The notes: generated by a model not told the origin, from the sequence alone. Positions 1 through 9,287 are shown, numbered from the stretch's first letter. The stretch is 64,000 nucleotides of DNA from Acidobacteriota bacterium (GCA_021813745.1 JAKAJO010000098.1:1-64000); one strand, 5' to 3'. Numbers and translations are program-made.

Positions 1-2145
1 TCCATCGCCACGCTCAGGGAGAAGCTCATCGAAGAAATGATCATCGTCAGCATCGTCTGCCTGATCTTCCTTTTCCATGTGCGCAGCGCGCTGGTTGCGA
101 TCCTGACGCTTCCCGTCGCCATTCTCATGATGTTCATTGCGATGTATTACATCCATCTCAATTCGAACATCATGTCGCTGAGCGGCATCGCCATTGCCAT
201 CGGCGCCATGGTGGACGGGGCTATTGTAATGATCGAGAACGCGCACAAGCACCTCGAAAAGTGGGAAGCCGGAGGAAAGAAGGAAGACCGCAACGAAGTG
301 ATCCTTGGCGCCGCTAAAGAGGTCGGCAAGCCGCTGTTCTTCTCCCTGCTGATTATTGCCGTGTCGTTCATTCCGGTCTTTTCGCTGCAGGCGCAGGAAG
401 GACGGCTGTTCAAGCCGCTGGCCTACACCAAGACCTTCTCCATGCTTTTTGCCTCTTTGCTGTCGGTCACGCTAGTGCCGGTGCTGATGACGCTCTTCAT
501 TCGCGGCAAGATCGCGCCCGAACATAAGAACCCGGTGAATCGCTTCCTGATCTGGGCGTACAAGCCATTCGTGCACCTGGCACTCAAGTTCCCCAAAACC
601 GTGATTCTGCTGGCTCTGGCCGCCCTGGCAATTACCGTTCTGCCCGTCCGCCGTCTTGGGTCGGAGTTCATGCCGCCCTTGTACGAAGGCAGTCTGCTTT
701 ATATGCCCAGCGGACTTCCCGGGCAGTCGATCACTCAGACGACTGCAGCCACACAGCTTGAAGACAAGATCATCAAGCAGTTCCCGGAAGTGGTTTCCGT
801 CTTCGGCAAGGGAGGGAGGGCCCGCACCTCCACAGACCCCGCTCCACTCGAGATGGGCGAGGCCACGATTGTTCTGAAGCCGGAAGATCAGTGGCCGAAG
901 GGCATGACCCCGGAGAAGCTGATCAGCCAGATGGATGCGGCAATACACATCCCAGGTGTTTCCAACTCCTGGACCATGCCGATCAAAGGCAGGACCGATA
1001 TGCTTTCGACCGGCATTCGCACCCCTGTTGGCATCAAGATCTTCGGGCCCGATCTGGCTGTGATCCAGAACATCGGAGAACAGATCGAGGATGCGCTGCG
1101 TAATCTTCCGGGCAGCCGCAATGTTTATGCGGAGCGCGCAGCCAGTGGTTACTATCTGGACTTCAAAATCAACCGCGACGCGATCGCTCGTTATGGACTT
1201 ACGGTGGCTGACGTAGAAGACGTCATTGAAACCGCGATCGGCGGTACGAACATTAGCACCACCATCGAAGGCCGCGAACGTTATCCCGTGGATGTGCGTT
1301 ATCTGCGCGATTTCCGCACCGATCCCCAGGCGCTCGACAGGGTGCTGGTTGCAACTCCCGGCGGGGCGCAGGTGCCGATTACCCAACTCGCGGACATCCG
1401 GGTAACCATGGGCCCGCCTGTCATCAAGACGGAAGGCGCGATTCCCGTGGGCTATGTCTATGTAGATGTGGCGGGTGTCGACATCGGCACCTATGTCCAC
1501 AACGCCATGCAGGTCGTCAACCAGAAGGTCAAGCTGCCGCCAGGGTACTACCTCAACTGGAGCGGCCAATGGGAGTACATGGAGCACGCGAAGCAGACCC
1601 TCAAGTACGTCATTCCTCTCACGCTGCTGATCATCCTGGTGCTGCTTTATACCAATTTTCACTCCTTCGCCAAGACCATGATTGTCATGCTCTCACTGCC
1701 GTTTGCGCTGATCGGGGGATTCTGGCTGCTGTATCTGCTCAGTTACAACACGAGCGTCGCTGTGTGGGTCGGGTTTATCGCTCTGGCTGGCGTGGCCTCG
1801 GAAACTGGCGTGGTGATGATCGTGTATCTCGACGAGGTGTACGACCGGCGACTGGCGCAGGGAACCATGACCACGCGCCAGGATCTCTACGACGCCATCA
1901 TCGAGGGCGCGGTGATGCGCGTTCGTCCCAAGATGATGACCGTCACGGCCATCATCGCCGGCCTGCTTCCCATCATGTGGAGCCATGGCACCGGCGCCGA
2001 TGTCATGAAGCGCATTGCCGCTCCCATGGTGGGCGGCATGGTGACGTCAACCATTCTGACGCTGATCGTGATCCCCGTGATTTACGAAATGTGGCGCGGG
2101 TGGCAGATGAGGCATGAGCGCCGTGCCGAGGCGAGTCATGCCTAA
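1..2145 (+). CDS. Heavy-metal efflux RND pump (CusA/CzcA family), 5'-truncated by window edge
   Basis: Inner-membrane proton-driven RND transporter that exports monovalent or divalent metal ions through a tripartite complex. The frame is open from base 1, so the N-terminal third lies outside the window; about 715 residues are visible. Seen: the TM4 signature MVDGAIVMIENAHKH near residue 70, typical of the HME (heavy-metal) subclass rather than drug pumps; porter-domain motifs such as the GKGGRARTSTDPAP stretch; and a second membrane block ending in the family-typical TSTILTLIVIPVIYE segment. Ends with TAA. The following genes are co-oriented and closely spaced. Which metal is pumped cannot be decided from this fragment; Cu/Ag is plausible given the Met- and Cys-rich neighbours. 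Confidence 0.93.
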   Translation, partial: SIATLREKLIEEMIIVSIVCLIFLFHVRSALVAILTLPVAILMMFIAMYYIHLNSNIMSLSGIAIAIGAMVDGAIVMIENAHKHLEKWEAGGKKEDRNEVILGAAKEVGKPLFFSLLIIAVSFIPVFSLQAQEGRLFKPLAYTKTFSMLFASLLSVTLVPVLMTLFIRGKIAPEHKNPVNRFLIWAYKPFVHLALKFPKTVILLALAALAITVLPVRRLGSEFMPPLYEGSLLYMPSGLPGQSITQTTAATQLEDKIIKQFPEVVSVFGKGGRARTSTDPAPLEMGEATIVLKPEDQWPKGMTPEKLISQMDAAIHIPGVSNSWTMPIKGRTDMLSTGIRTPVGIKIFGPDLAVIQNIGEQIEDALRNLPGSRNVYAERAASGYYLDFKINRDAIARYGLTVADVEDVIETAIGGTNISTTIEGRERYPVDVRYLRDFRTDPQALDRVLVATPGGAQVPITQLADIRVTMGPPVIKTEGAIPVGYVYVDVAGVDIGTYVHNAMQVVNQKVKLPPGYYLNWSGQWEYMEHAKQTLKYVIPLTLLIILVLLYTNFHSFAKTMIVMLSLPFALIGGFWLLYLLSYNTSVAVWVGFIALAGVASETGVVMIVYLDEVYDRRLAQGTMTTRQDLYDAIIEGAVMRVRPKMMTVTAIIAGLLPIMWSHGTGADVMKRIAAPMVGGMVTSTILTLIVIPVIYEMWRGWQMRHERRAEASHA

Positions 2146-2209
2146 AACACAAAAGAATGGCAACGCTCGGAAGGCTGACCCAAACAGTCTGGGCGACCTG
2201 GAGGCAAAT

Positions 2210-2863
2210 ATGAAGGCTTCATCGTCCAGCGTTCTTCCATCGCAGTCCAACTCCTGGAGACCGGGTCAGGTCGGTATGGTGGTACTCGTTGTACTCGTAT
2301 TGGGCATTGTCCTCGGATACCTGTTTCGCAACTCCTCCTCCCCGGCACGAGGCGCAAGCCCATCCGGCGCGGATCAGGGATCGGCTTCCAGCACATCGAC
2401 CAACTTCGACGGCACGATTCAGCCGCTTCTGCGGCGTCTCGAGAACAACCCCAACGATCCCGATCTGCTGGTCAACCTCGGCAATGCGTACTACGACAAT
2501 CGCGATTACTACAAGGCAATCGGTTACTACCGGAGGTACCTCGAACTTCGGCCTCAGGACGCAAGCGTCCGAACGGATATGGGAACAGCAATCTGGTACT
2601 CCGGAAATCCGGATCAAGCCATTCAGCAATACGAAACTGCGTTAAGCTCCCAACCGGACTACGCCAACACACTCTTCAACCTGGGCATTGTGAAGTGGCA
2701 GGGCAAACATGATGACCAGGCCGCGATCGAGTGCTGGGAAAGATTATTGAAAGTTCATCCGGATTACGTCGACCGGCAGAAAGCGGAGGATCTTATCCGA
2801 AAGGTCCAGGGCGAATCTGTCCAAAAGTTGATCCAGAAAGTCGAGGCGGAGCCGAATCGATAA
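2210..2863 (+). CDS. Membrane-anchored TPR protein
   Basis: A 217-residue protein with a short basic N-terminus, one transmembrane helix at about residues 18-38 (VGMVVLVVLVLGIVLGY), a Ser/Gly/Ala-rich linker, and about three tetratricopeptide repeats in the C-terminal half (NPNDPDLLVNLGNAYYD..., ...DASVRTDMGTAIWYSG..., ...ANTLFNLGIVKWQG...). The start at 2210 is chosen because GGAGG lies six bases upstream; upstream ATGs at 2114 and 2138 overlap the pump gene and lack a ribosome site. The architecture resembles NrfG/CcmH-like assembly proteins of cytochrome biogenesis, but no haem-ligation motif is present. Likely a periplasm-facing scaffold; partner unknown. Confidence 0.85.
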   Translation: MKASSSSVLPSQSNSWRPGQVGMVVLVVLVLGIVLGYLFRNSSSPARGASPSGADQGSASSTSTNFDGTIQPLLRRLENNPNDPDLLVNLGNAYYDNRDYYKAIGYYRRYLELRPQDASVRTDMGTAIWYSGNPDQAIQQYETALSSQPDYANTLFNLGIVKWQGKHDDQAAIECWERLLKVHPDYVDRQKAEDLIRKVQGESVQKLIQKVEAEPNR

Positions 2864-2921
2864 ACGACAAATTGCAGTTCCGGAAAGGAGCTGCTTTGGT
2901 CCGGAATGCGTGAGGAATGAA

Positions 2922-3791
2922 ATGAATTTTCGGAGACACAGACCGATCCGGTTGAATGCGCTTTCGACCTTCCGGGTGCATTCTGCCGTGCGGGCCGCCC
3001 GCCATGTAGGTATAACCGGCCTTTGCCTTCTCCTTTCGGGCATCTCCATATGGAGTCAGGAGGCCGCGCCTGGTAGCCAGGGAAGCGCTTCAGTCGATTC
3101 TCCATTTGCGAATTGGAACGCCTCCCTGGAGCAGGCAGCAGATGGAGTTCTTGCTTCCGCTGCTCAGTCGGGCTCTGTTGCGGATTCGGGACCGAATAGC
3201 ACGCGCGCAGCTGTTACGGTCCTCCACAATGACAGTGGCTGGCGAGTTGCGTCGGCGAAGACTGTGCCGTCTCGAATGACATTACTGCAACCGGTGATTG
3301 ACCCGATCCTGCGCGAAGTTGGGATCCCGGAGGAAATGGCCGCGGTGGTTCTTGTTGAAAGCGACGGAGATCCCATGGCGCTTTCTCCCAAAGGCGCCCG
3401 CGGGATTTGGCAGCTCATGCCCGATACCGCCCGCCGATACGGATTGACCGTCGATGCGAGCGAGGACGACCGTGTCGATATCGAAAAATCCACGTTCGCT
3501 GCGGCGCGCTATCTTCGTGATCTCCACTCCGAGTTTGGCTCCTGGCCGCTGGCGCTTGCGGCGTACAACACCGGGGAGCAGAATCTTCAGCGCGTCATCG
3601 AAAAGAGCCGGAGTGCGGACTTCACCGCTCTCAGTTCCCTCGGCCTGCTGCCCCTCGAAACTAGAAACTACGTCCCTGCTGTCTTCTCCGCAATAGCGCG
3701 GCTGACAAAGTCTCCGGGGATGGAGCAGGTCTCAGCCCGGCGGGAGAATGCCGGTAGCGCTGTGTTTGCGGTTGCGGAAAGGAACAACTGA
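2922..3791 (+). CDS. Lytic transglycosylase, SLT domain
   Basis: Periplasmic peptidoglycan lytic transglycosylase of the Slt/MltD type, cleaving the MurNAc-GlcNAc bond. The 289-residue protein has an N-terminal hydrophobic segment (HVGITGLCLLLSGISIW). The SLT domain in the C-terminal half contains the catalytic Glu in VVLVESDGDP, then SPKGARGIWQLMPDTARRYG, AARYLRDL and PLALAAYNTGE. No LysM repeats are seen, so it is shorter than classical MltD. ATG 2922 follows GAGG at good spacing; GTG 2910 is an alternative. It may remodel the wall to let trans-envelope pumps or cytochrome conduits be built, which is inference from context. Confidence 0.88.
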   Translation: MNFRRHRPIRLNALSTFRVHSAVRAARHVGITGLCLLLSGISIWSQEAAPGSQGSASVDSPFANWNASLEQAADGVLASAAQSGSVADSGPNSTRAAVTVLHNDSGWRVASAKTVPSRMTLLQPVIDPILREVGIPEEMAAVVLVESDGDPMALSPKGARGIWQLMPDTARRYGLTVDASEDDRVDIEKSTFAAARYLRDLHSEFGSWPLALAAYNTGEQNLQRVIEKSRSADFTALSSLGLLPLETRNYVPAVFSAIARLTKSPGMEQVSARRENAGSAVFAVAERNN

Positions 3792-3923
3792 TGCAGTGCA
3801 CAACCTGAAGAAATCTCTGCGAACTCGGGGTTCCTGACAGTTGCATTGTCCGGGCAGCGCTTCCGTTTCCAACGCAAGAGTATCCGGACACCGAGGCCAT
3901 GTATCCAGCAGGAGATTGACGGA

Positions 3924-4442
3924 ATGAGCCATCACCGAATCAAGCCGAAATCCGCTAACGATTCCCTACGCAGGGACTGGCGACTGTTGTGGCCCGTATT
4001 GGTGATCCTCGCCATACCGCTTTCACTTACGGCCCTGGTCATAGTGAAACTGCTCTGGACGGATCATCCTCAGAAGCTCGTCGCGGGCGACGATCTGCAC
4101 CTGGAGACCGACAAGCTGCGCCCCAATCGGCTGCATCTGTTCGAAACGGAGGTTTCCGGGCACAGCGTGCGGTTCGTCGTCGAGCGCACACAGAGCCAGA
4201 GTGTCCATGTTGCAGTCGCAGCCTGCAGATTTTGCTACCACGAACGCCGCTCAAACCAGGTGCAGGATGGAGCCGTGATTTGCGGCCGCTGCCGTAGCTC
4301 CATGGATTTCGAGTCATCCGAAGCTGCGGGGCATGCGAATAGCTGCAAGCTTGCCGAGATTCCGCATCAGCAAACCCAGCAGACTCTCACTGTCATGGCG
4401 CGTGACATTGCACAGACGGTCACGAAACTGGCTCAGCAGTGA
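3924..4442 (+). CDS. DUF2318-like Cys-rich membrane protein
   Basis: A 172-residue protein with one N-terminal transmembrane helix (WPVLVILAIPLSLTALVIVKLLW), then a globular region with two CxxC pairs (CRFC and CGRC) in the order expected for DUF2318 proteins: first pair, about 14 residues, second pair, then a later single Cys. Such proteins are predicted to bind a metal or Fe-S centre on the outer face of the membrane and often neighbour metal transporters. ATG 3924 has AGGAG upstream; the open frame extends back to 3846 without a ribosome site. The family call is by motif recollection; the bound metal is unknown. Confidence 0.7.
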   Translation: MSHHRIKPKSANDSLRRDWRLLWPVLVILAIPLSLTALVIVKLLWTDHPQKLVAGDDLHLETDKLRPNRLHLFETEVSGHSVRFVVERTQSQSVHVAVAACRFCYHERRSNQVQDGAVICGRCRSSMDFESSEAAGHANSCKLAEIPHQQTQQTLTVMARDIAQTVTKLAQQ

Positions 4443-4528
4443 TAGAGAACGAAGGATTCCCATGTACGTGAAGTCTTGTCAACCACTGAACTGTATCGCG
4501 CAACTCCATCAACCTCAAGGAGAATCAA

Positions 4529-4885
4529 ATGAAGAAGAATCTCATACTCGCTCTCGCTGCCCTCGCGATCGTAATTTTCCCCGCTTTTTCGCGGGTCTAT
4601 GCGTCTCAGCCTCTCGAAGGAGTGATTAGCGACTCCATGTGCGGCAGAAAGCACATGGCAACCGGCAAGACACCCGCACAGTGTGTCAAGGAATGTATCC
4701 GGAACAACTCCCACTACGTGCTCGTCACAAAGGACAAGATCTACAACCTGGATGGGAAGCCGCAGGCAGTCGCTCCCCTTGCCGGCAAGCGCGTGCGAAT
4801 TGAGGGCGCGCTCGATAGAGACACGGTGAAAGTCGAAGCGGTCCAGGAGATCAAGCCAGAAATGCCAGCCAACATGCCCATGTAA
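4529..4885 (+). CDS. Small secreted protein, DUF5818-like
   Basis: A 118-residue protein with a clear signal peptide (LILALAALAIVIFPAFSRVYA) and a short domain with the pattern GVISDSMCG, KHM, CVKEC, HYVLV and IYNLDG. This pattern is common in many small acidobacterial exported proteins annotated DUF5818. Three Cys residues and a His-Met pair are suggestive of metal or disulfide chemistry, but no function is established. A strong ribosome site (AAGGAGA) precedes the ATG. The C-terminus is Met/Pro-rich (EMPANMPM). Confidence 0.8.
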   Translation: MKKNLILALAALAIVIFPAFSRVYASQPLEGVISDSMCGRKHMATGKTPAQCVKECIRNNSHYVLVTKDKIYNLDGKPQAVAPLAGKRVRIEGALDRDTVKVEAVQEIKPEMPANMPM

Positions 4886-4920
4886 GGCCGTGTGCGAAAT
4901 GATCATACGTTGAATCGTGC

Positions 4921-4934
4921 GTGATTGTTATCAC
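4921..4934. promoter_or_regulatory. Crp/Fnr-type palindrome
   Basis: GTGAT-TGTT-ATCAC, a perfect 5-bp dyad with the spacing of Crp/Fnr/Dnr-family operators, 40 bases upstream of the Cys-rich secreted protein gene at 4975. Related palindromes occur at 7678 and 20550, upstream of a lipoprotein gene and a decaheme cytochrome gene. The regulator is not in the window. Confidence 0.4.
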
Positions 4935-4974
4935 TGACCACGGATGCGCGTCTCGAAGAGGATGGCAGGTTAAC

Positions 4975-5367
4975 ATGAAGTGCCTTGTCAAATCCGTTGC
5001 CAGCCTGGTGATCGCGGTTATTGCCATCGCACCCGCGCTGCCCGCGACTCCCTGCGGTCAGCCTGCACAATCCATGGCTTGCTGCGGCCCCCATTGCCCG
5101 ATGATGATGCGGGCAATGGCAACCCCGGCGGGTAGCCGCTTCAGTAGAGCCGTTGCCCGCACAGCTTGCTGCACTCGTTCTCCGCTCCCTATGAGTTCGG
5201 CCATTCTTGTTACCGGGCCACAGAACTCGCTGGACCCATCAGTTGGGCACATGATCCGGGCCGAAGCCGTCCTTCCGTCTTTCCGGAGCGCGACGCGTGG
5301 TTCGCCTCTGCCCGGCCGAAGCTGTACCCGACGGCTGCAGACCGTTCTCTGTACCTTCCTAATCTGA
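4975..5367 (+). CDS. Small secreted Cys/Met-rich protein
   Basis: A 130-residue hypothetical protein with an N-terminal signal sequence (KSVASLVIAVIAIAPALPA) followed by a compact thiol/thioether cluster: ACCGPHCPMMMRAM, then TACC. The cluster resembles Cu(I)-binding sites of small periplasmic proteins. The C-terminal half (from about residue 70) is basic, low in hydrophobics and not recognisable. ATG 4975 is chosen for the signal peptide that follows; the frame opens earlier at 4921, inside the palindrome. Not assigned to a family. Confidence 0.5.
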   Translation: MKCLVKSVASLVIAVIAIAPALPATPCGQPAQSMACCGPHCPMMMRAMATPAGSRFSRAVARTACCTRSPLPMSSAILVTGPQNSLDPSVGHMIRAEAVLPSFRSATRGSPLPGRSCTRRLQTVLCTFLI

Positions 5368-5573
5368 GTTTCTGTCTACGACAGTATCCCCGGGGCCACA
5401 CGGAACCGTGCTGATCCCGCATCTGGCGTGCGGGAAGGCCGAAGCGGCTCCGCGGGTTTTCTCTGCCAGTTCCAAATAAGAAGCGAGCGCCGCCGTTGGC
5501 GTTCACCGGCTCTGCCCGTGGACGCAGCGGCCGGCGTTCGGCAGATGACGTTCGGACAGAAAAGGATCAGGTT

Positions 5574-6878
5574 ATGAGATTCAGAAGGCATCTTGGCATC
5601 GCTTTTGGGGCAGTCGTGTGGCTGTTCCTTACCGCTGCGCCGCGCAACGCTCTCGCCGTGCCGCAGTACGCGCGGAGATATCACTTGAAGTGCTATGCCT
5701 GCCACACCATTCCGCCGGTGTTGAATGAGCAGGGGTATATGTTCCAGCGGCTGGGGCACCATCTTCCCGCATCTCTCGATCCCAACAGTGAGATCGAGCG
5801 GATTATCGATCTGGTGCGGAAAGAACCTGAATGGAGGCTCACCAATAACGCCTCTATGGCAGTTTCCGATTTCAACTTTTCCGCGCAGCGGTCGACGGCT
5901 CAGGGACAGGCCCCCTCATCCACTACAGCCATTCAGGTCGGATCCTGGAATGCTTACTTCGGAGGCTGGATCCCGAATACTCAGTTTTTCTATTACTCCG
6001 AATTTGACATCGTCACCAACGGGCAGACCAATCCGAATATGCCCAACGCCCACATCGGGTATGTCGGTGGCAATGCAAAAAGCAGCTGGTATGCAACTGT
6101 GGGACGGGAGCACCTCCAAGTAACTGACGGAACTCGTGCCGCAGAGGTATACAGCCTGCTTCCCAGTGCACCGCTGATCTTCGAGAACCAGGGGCCGACA
6201 AATTTTGTGCTCGACCAGTCCCCGGTCGCCGCCGAAGCCGGATACACGTGGGCCTCGTCGAGATACAGGGACATCTTCGGAGTCAACGTCAAAGTGACAA
6301 ACGGTGATCATGCCGACGGCAGCGAAATCCTCACGTCCGACTCGAGTAAAAACAGCAAAGATGTCTGGGCTGACGCCGACTGGTGGTATGCGCCGGAAAG
6401 CGGCATCAGTTTCGTCACCTATCAGGGCCAGAAGAACCAGATTCAGAACTCCGGCCTCGCCAACCAATTCACTTATTACGGGCGCATCCGGCGCGAAGGC
6501 GCCTTTGCCAACTACATGATCGGCAGGGACAAGGTAGACGTGCTGGGCGGATACCTGCACGGCAACGACGATTGGGAAGATCCCGTCACCGGCGCTCCCG
6601 GCAGCTATCTTTCCAACGGATACTTCGCCGAGATCAACTACTACATTCAGCGTGGATTTGCGTTGGCTGGACGATACGACCGGCTACGCCAGGATGTGAC
6701 CAGCGGCATTCACCCCGCCAATCTGGAGCAGTGGCAGACGGGCGTCGAGAAGGCATTGACTTCTGAAGGAAATATTGTGGGGCGTCTGGCCGTTGGAAAC
6801 TTACACGGCATCGACCCGGTAGCGTTCACTTCCAGCGCCAATCGAACCTATGAGGCGGATATTCAGTTTAACTTCTAA
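5574..6878 (+). CDS. Outer-membrane mono-heme cytochrome/beta-barrel protein
   Basis: A 434-residue exported protein. A signal peptide ends at about residue 28 (NALA-VPQ). It is immediately followed by one haem-c site, CYACH, in the context YARRYHLKCYACHTIPPVLNEQG, a recurrent N-terminal motif of bacterial porin-like cytochromes. The rest is rich in alternating aromatic/polar strands (SWNAYFGGWIPNTQFFYYSEF, YYIQRGFALAGRYDRL) and ends in FNF, typical of an outer-membrane barrel. ATG 5574 gives the signal peptide; the frame is open back to 5496. It probably forms an electron-carrying or channel unit with the diheme cytochrome encoded 22 bases downstream. Confidence 0.8.
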   Translation: MRFRRHLGIAFGAVVWLFLTAAPRNALAVPQYARRYHLKCYACHTIPPVLNEQGYMFQRLGHHLPASLDPNSEIERIIDLVRKEPEWRLTNNASMAVSDFNFSAQRSTAQGQAPSSTTAIQVGSWNAYFGGWIPNTQFFYYSEFDIVTNGQTNPNMPNAHIGYVGGNAKSSWYATVGREHLQVTDGTRAAEVYSLLPSAPLIFENQGPTNFVLDQSPVAAEAGYTWASSRYRDIFGVNVKVTNGDHADGSEILTSDSSKNSKDVWADADWWYAPESGISFVTYQGQKNQIQNSGLANQFTYYGRIRREGAFANYMIGRDKVDVLGGYLHGNDDWEDPVTGAPGSYLSNGYFAEINYYIQRGFALAGRYDRLRQDVTSGIHPANLEQWQTGVEKALTSEGNIVGRLAVGNLHGIDPVAFTSSANRTYEADIQFNF

Positions 6879-6900
6879 CGGCAGAGACGAGGAATCGGCG

Positions 6901-7503
6901 ATGAAGCAAAATTGGTTTCTATCGAGTTCAGCTCTTGCGGCATTGGCTGTCGTGTCGGTCTTTGTCGCGCAGGCAGCGCCGCCTTGGCATCATGGCGCGG
7001 CAAAATCAACCGTCAACGTCAGTACTTATCCTCCCGACATCCAGCATGGCTTCCGGGTGTTTGCGGGCAAATGCTCAGAATGCCATGCGCTTTCTCTGAG
7101 CCTGAATGTGTCGCGTTCCGAGGCGGGCTGGACACAGGAAGTGCGCCGTATGCAGGATATGGCCAGCTCGCATATCGATGATCGCGAGGCCGGCGAAATT
7201 GCAGAGTTTCTGGCTTACTACGATTCGCATACACCCGGCGAACAGAATGGCGCGGGCGCTGCGAACGGCGTGCCTTCGGGCCGGGATCTGTTCGACAAAC
7301 TCAGCTGTTCGGCCTGTCACTCGATTTCCGGTGCGGGAAACACCAGCTTTCCGCTGGATGGGATCGGAAGCCGGAGAACGGCCAGCGAGTTGAAGAAGCA
7401 GATTCTCTCTCCGGTAGCTGGCAGTGCGATGCCAGCTACAACAGCTTCCCAAACCGAAATCGACAGCCTGATCTCATATCTGGTTACCCTGAAGAGCCGG
7501 TGA
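6901..7503 (+). CDS. Periplasmic diheme cytochrome c
   Basis: A 200-residue protein with a signal peptide (SALAALAVVSVFVAQAA) and two haem-c motifs, CSECH near residue 60 and CSACH near 138. Met residues that could be distal ligands follow (VRRMQDM and GSAMPATTAS). The second half has the canonical class-I cytochrome c arrangement (GRDLFDKLSCSACHSISG ... SYLVTLKSR). Start ATG 6901 has GAGGA upstream. It lies directly behind the porin-cytochrome gene, so transfer of electrons to or from that barrel is likely. Its distal ligands and potential are not deducible here. Confidence 0.88.
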   Translation: MKQNWFLSSSALAALAVVSVFVAQAAPPWHHGAAKSTVNVSTYPPDIQHGFRVFAGKCSECHALSLSLNVSRSEAGWTQEVRRMQDMASSHIDDREAGEIAEFLAYYDSHTPGEQNGAGAANGVPSGRDLFDKLSCSACHSISGAGNTSFPLDGIGSRRTASELKKQILSPVAGSAMPATTASQTEIDSLISYLVTLKSR

Positions 7504-7557
7504 GGTGACGACAGCCGGAGACAAATGGTCGTCAACATAGTCGTTGCCTTGCAGGAC

Positions 7558-7581
7558 GAGGGCCGAGTGCGCTCGGCTCTC
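7558..7581. terminator. Hairpin after the diheme cytochrome gene
   Basis: A 10-bp stem (GAGGGCCGAG / CTCGGCTCTC, one G-T wobble) with a TGCG loop, 55 bases after the cytochrome stop codon. No T-run follows, so factor-independent termination is only possible, not shown. Confidence 0.4.
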
Positions 7582-7677
7582 CTCGATCGAAGCAGGTACA
7601 CGAGTGCCTTATCTGCGCCACATTCAGCCTCCCGTTCGTGAACTCGCTCCGCCTGCCCACATAGGAGCGCCAAAAGC

Positions 7678-7691
7678 GTGATTCAGGTCAC
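7678..7691. promoter_or_regulatory. Crp-type half-site dyad
   Basis: GTGA-TTCAGG-TCAC with a following A, matching the TGTGA-N6-TCACA layout of Crp-family sites. It lies 122 bases before the lipoprotein start in the 309-base gap 7504-7812. Apart from this site and the hairpin at 7558, no gene is seen in that gap. Confidence 0.3.
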
Positions 7692-7812
7692 ATACGGCGG
7701 CGACTGCGGCATTGTCCAATCGAAGCACAAACTGGGATGACCGGCTGCTGTTGAGCAGTACGAAAGTGAGTGTTCCGCAACCGCGTGCCGTTTATTCCTC
7801 AGGAGAACATAG

Positions 7813-9267
7813 ATGAATCCCCACCAGCCGCCCTCTTTGCAGAAAACTGCCCAGTACAGATTAGCGACCACCGCAACAATCGCCTGTCTTGCCCTCTTTC
7901 TCGCATCCCTGTTGACGGCATGCGGCGGAGGCGGAAGCGCCTCCGGTACCGGATCGAATCCCACTCCCGCGGCCAAGACACCTGTCCAGGTGAATATGGG
8001 TGACTCGCCCGCCGACTGGATGCTCGCTTTTTCCATGAACATCACTTCCATGTCGCTTACCGGAAGCAATGGATCAGCCACCGTCGTTTCTTCCTCGACG
8101 CCGATGGAAATGATGCACCTGATGGGAACGATGCAGCCGCTGGCGATGGTGTCTGCGCCTCAGGGGACATACACAGGCGCATCCATCACGATCGGCTCCG
8201 CGACCGTGATGTATATGGACCCAACAACCAAGGCTGCGGTTCAGGCGACGATCTCCGGCCCGATGACGGCAAATGTAACCTTCAGCAGCCCCATCACAGT
8301 CGGATCCACGCCCATGGCGATGGGCTTCGATCTCGATCTGGCGAGTTCCGTGACCGCTGGCTCCGGAGGCAACCTGAGCATGAATCCCGTTTTCCACGTC
8401 ACCTCCGGGATGCAGGGCTCGGGGAACGCCCTCGATCCCAGCAATGGCGGTATTCAGCAGATGATGGGCACGGTTTCGAGCGTCTCGGGCAGTTCGTTCG
8501 GCATGACCTCCATGCAGGCAGCACAGAGCTTCACTTTCGCGACCAATTCGTCCACGGTGTTCGACGGCACCAGCATGAGCTCGATGTCGAGCGGCATGCT
8601 GGCAATCGTGGACGCCACAATGCAGTCCGACGGTTCGATGCTTGCAACCAAAGTGCAGTCAATGATGGGCTCCGGCGGCGCAATGGGCGGGGGCGTCATC
8701 ACCGCGGTCACGGGTCAGCCGCCTACCCAGCTCACCATGGTCATGCAGAACGGGGCCGGCACTGGGATGATGTCGTCCTATTTTGCCGCGGGCGTCACCA
8801 TTGATCTGAGCGGCAGCACGACGTACCAGATCGACCAAGACAACATGGACATGTCCGGCCTGCCCTTTACACCGGTTTTTGACGCGAGCCACGTTTACGT
8901 GGGCCAGAGCGTAATGCCCATCAGCTCCGGCAGCATGATGAGCGGGGGCGGCGGAATGATGGGCGGCGGCTCGATGGCCGGCACCATGACGGCCTCAAAC
9001 CTTGAGTTGGAACCGCAGGGATTGAGCGGCACGGTTGCGACTACGATCACGAGCGGCGCAGCCACAAGCTTCGCGCTGGCACTGCCCTCTGATTCCGCCT
9101 TTACCACCCTGACCGGAGCGACCACAGTAAAGGTCTACCAGCAGACTGGAACCACGATTTCCGGAGGGTCGTCCATCGCGAGCGGCTCCACGATGCATGC
9201 GTTCGGGCTGTTGTTCTTCGACGGCGGGCAATGGAAGATGGTCGCATCACGAATGGGCTCTAACTAA
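7813..9267 (+). CDS. Met/Gly-rich lipoprotein (DUF4382/DUF5666-like)
   Basis: A 484-residue protein with a lipoprotein signal (IACLALFLASLLTACGGGG; lipobox LTAC). An N-terminal domain starts VQVNMGDSPADWMLAFSMNI, like DUF4382. One or two later segments (GTVSSVSGSSFGMTSM, FTFATNSSTVFDG) resemble DUF5666 repeats. It is strikingly rich in Met, Gly and Ser, with clusters such as SGSMMSGGGGMMGGGSMAG near residue 380. Normal members of these families are not so Met-rich, which suggests thioether binding of Cu(I)/Ag(I) in the periplasm. Ribosome site AGGAG. The gene stands alone between a hairpin and a convergent neighbour. Confidence 0.7.
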   Translation: MNPHQPPSLQKTAQYRLATTATIACLALFLASLLTACGGGGSASGTGSNPTPAAKTPVQVNMGDSPADWMLAFSMNITSMSLTGSNGSATVVSSSTPMEMMHLMGTMQPLAMVSAPQGTYTGASITIGSATVMYMDPTTKAAVQATISGPMTANVTFSSPITVGSTPMAMGFDLDLASSVTAGSGGNLSMNPVFHVTSGMQGSGNALDPSNGGIQQMMGTVSSVSGSSFGMTSMQAAQSFTFATNSSTVFDGTSMSSMSSGMLAIVDATMQSDGSMLATKVQSMMGSGGAMGGGVITAVTGQPPTQLTMVMQNGAGTGMMSSYFAAGVTIDLSGSTTYQIDQDNMDMSGLPFTPVFDASHVYVGQSVMPISSGSMMSGGGGMMGGGSMAGTMTASNLELEPQGLSGTVATTITSGAATSFALALPSDSAFTTLTGATTVKVYQQTGTTISGGSSIASGSTMHAFGLLFFDGGQWKMVASRMGSN

Positions 9268-9287
9268 CGATGCCCGAGAAGCACGGC

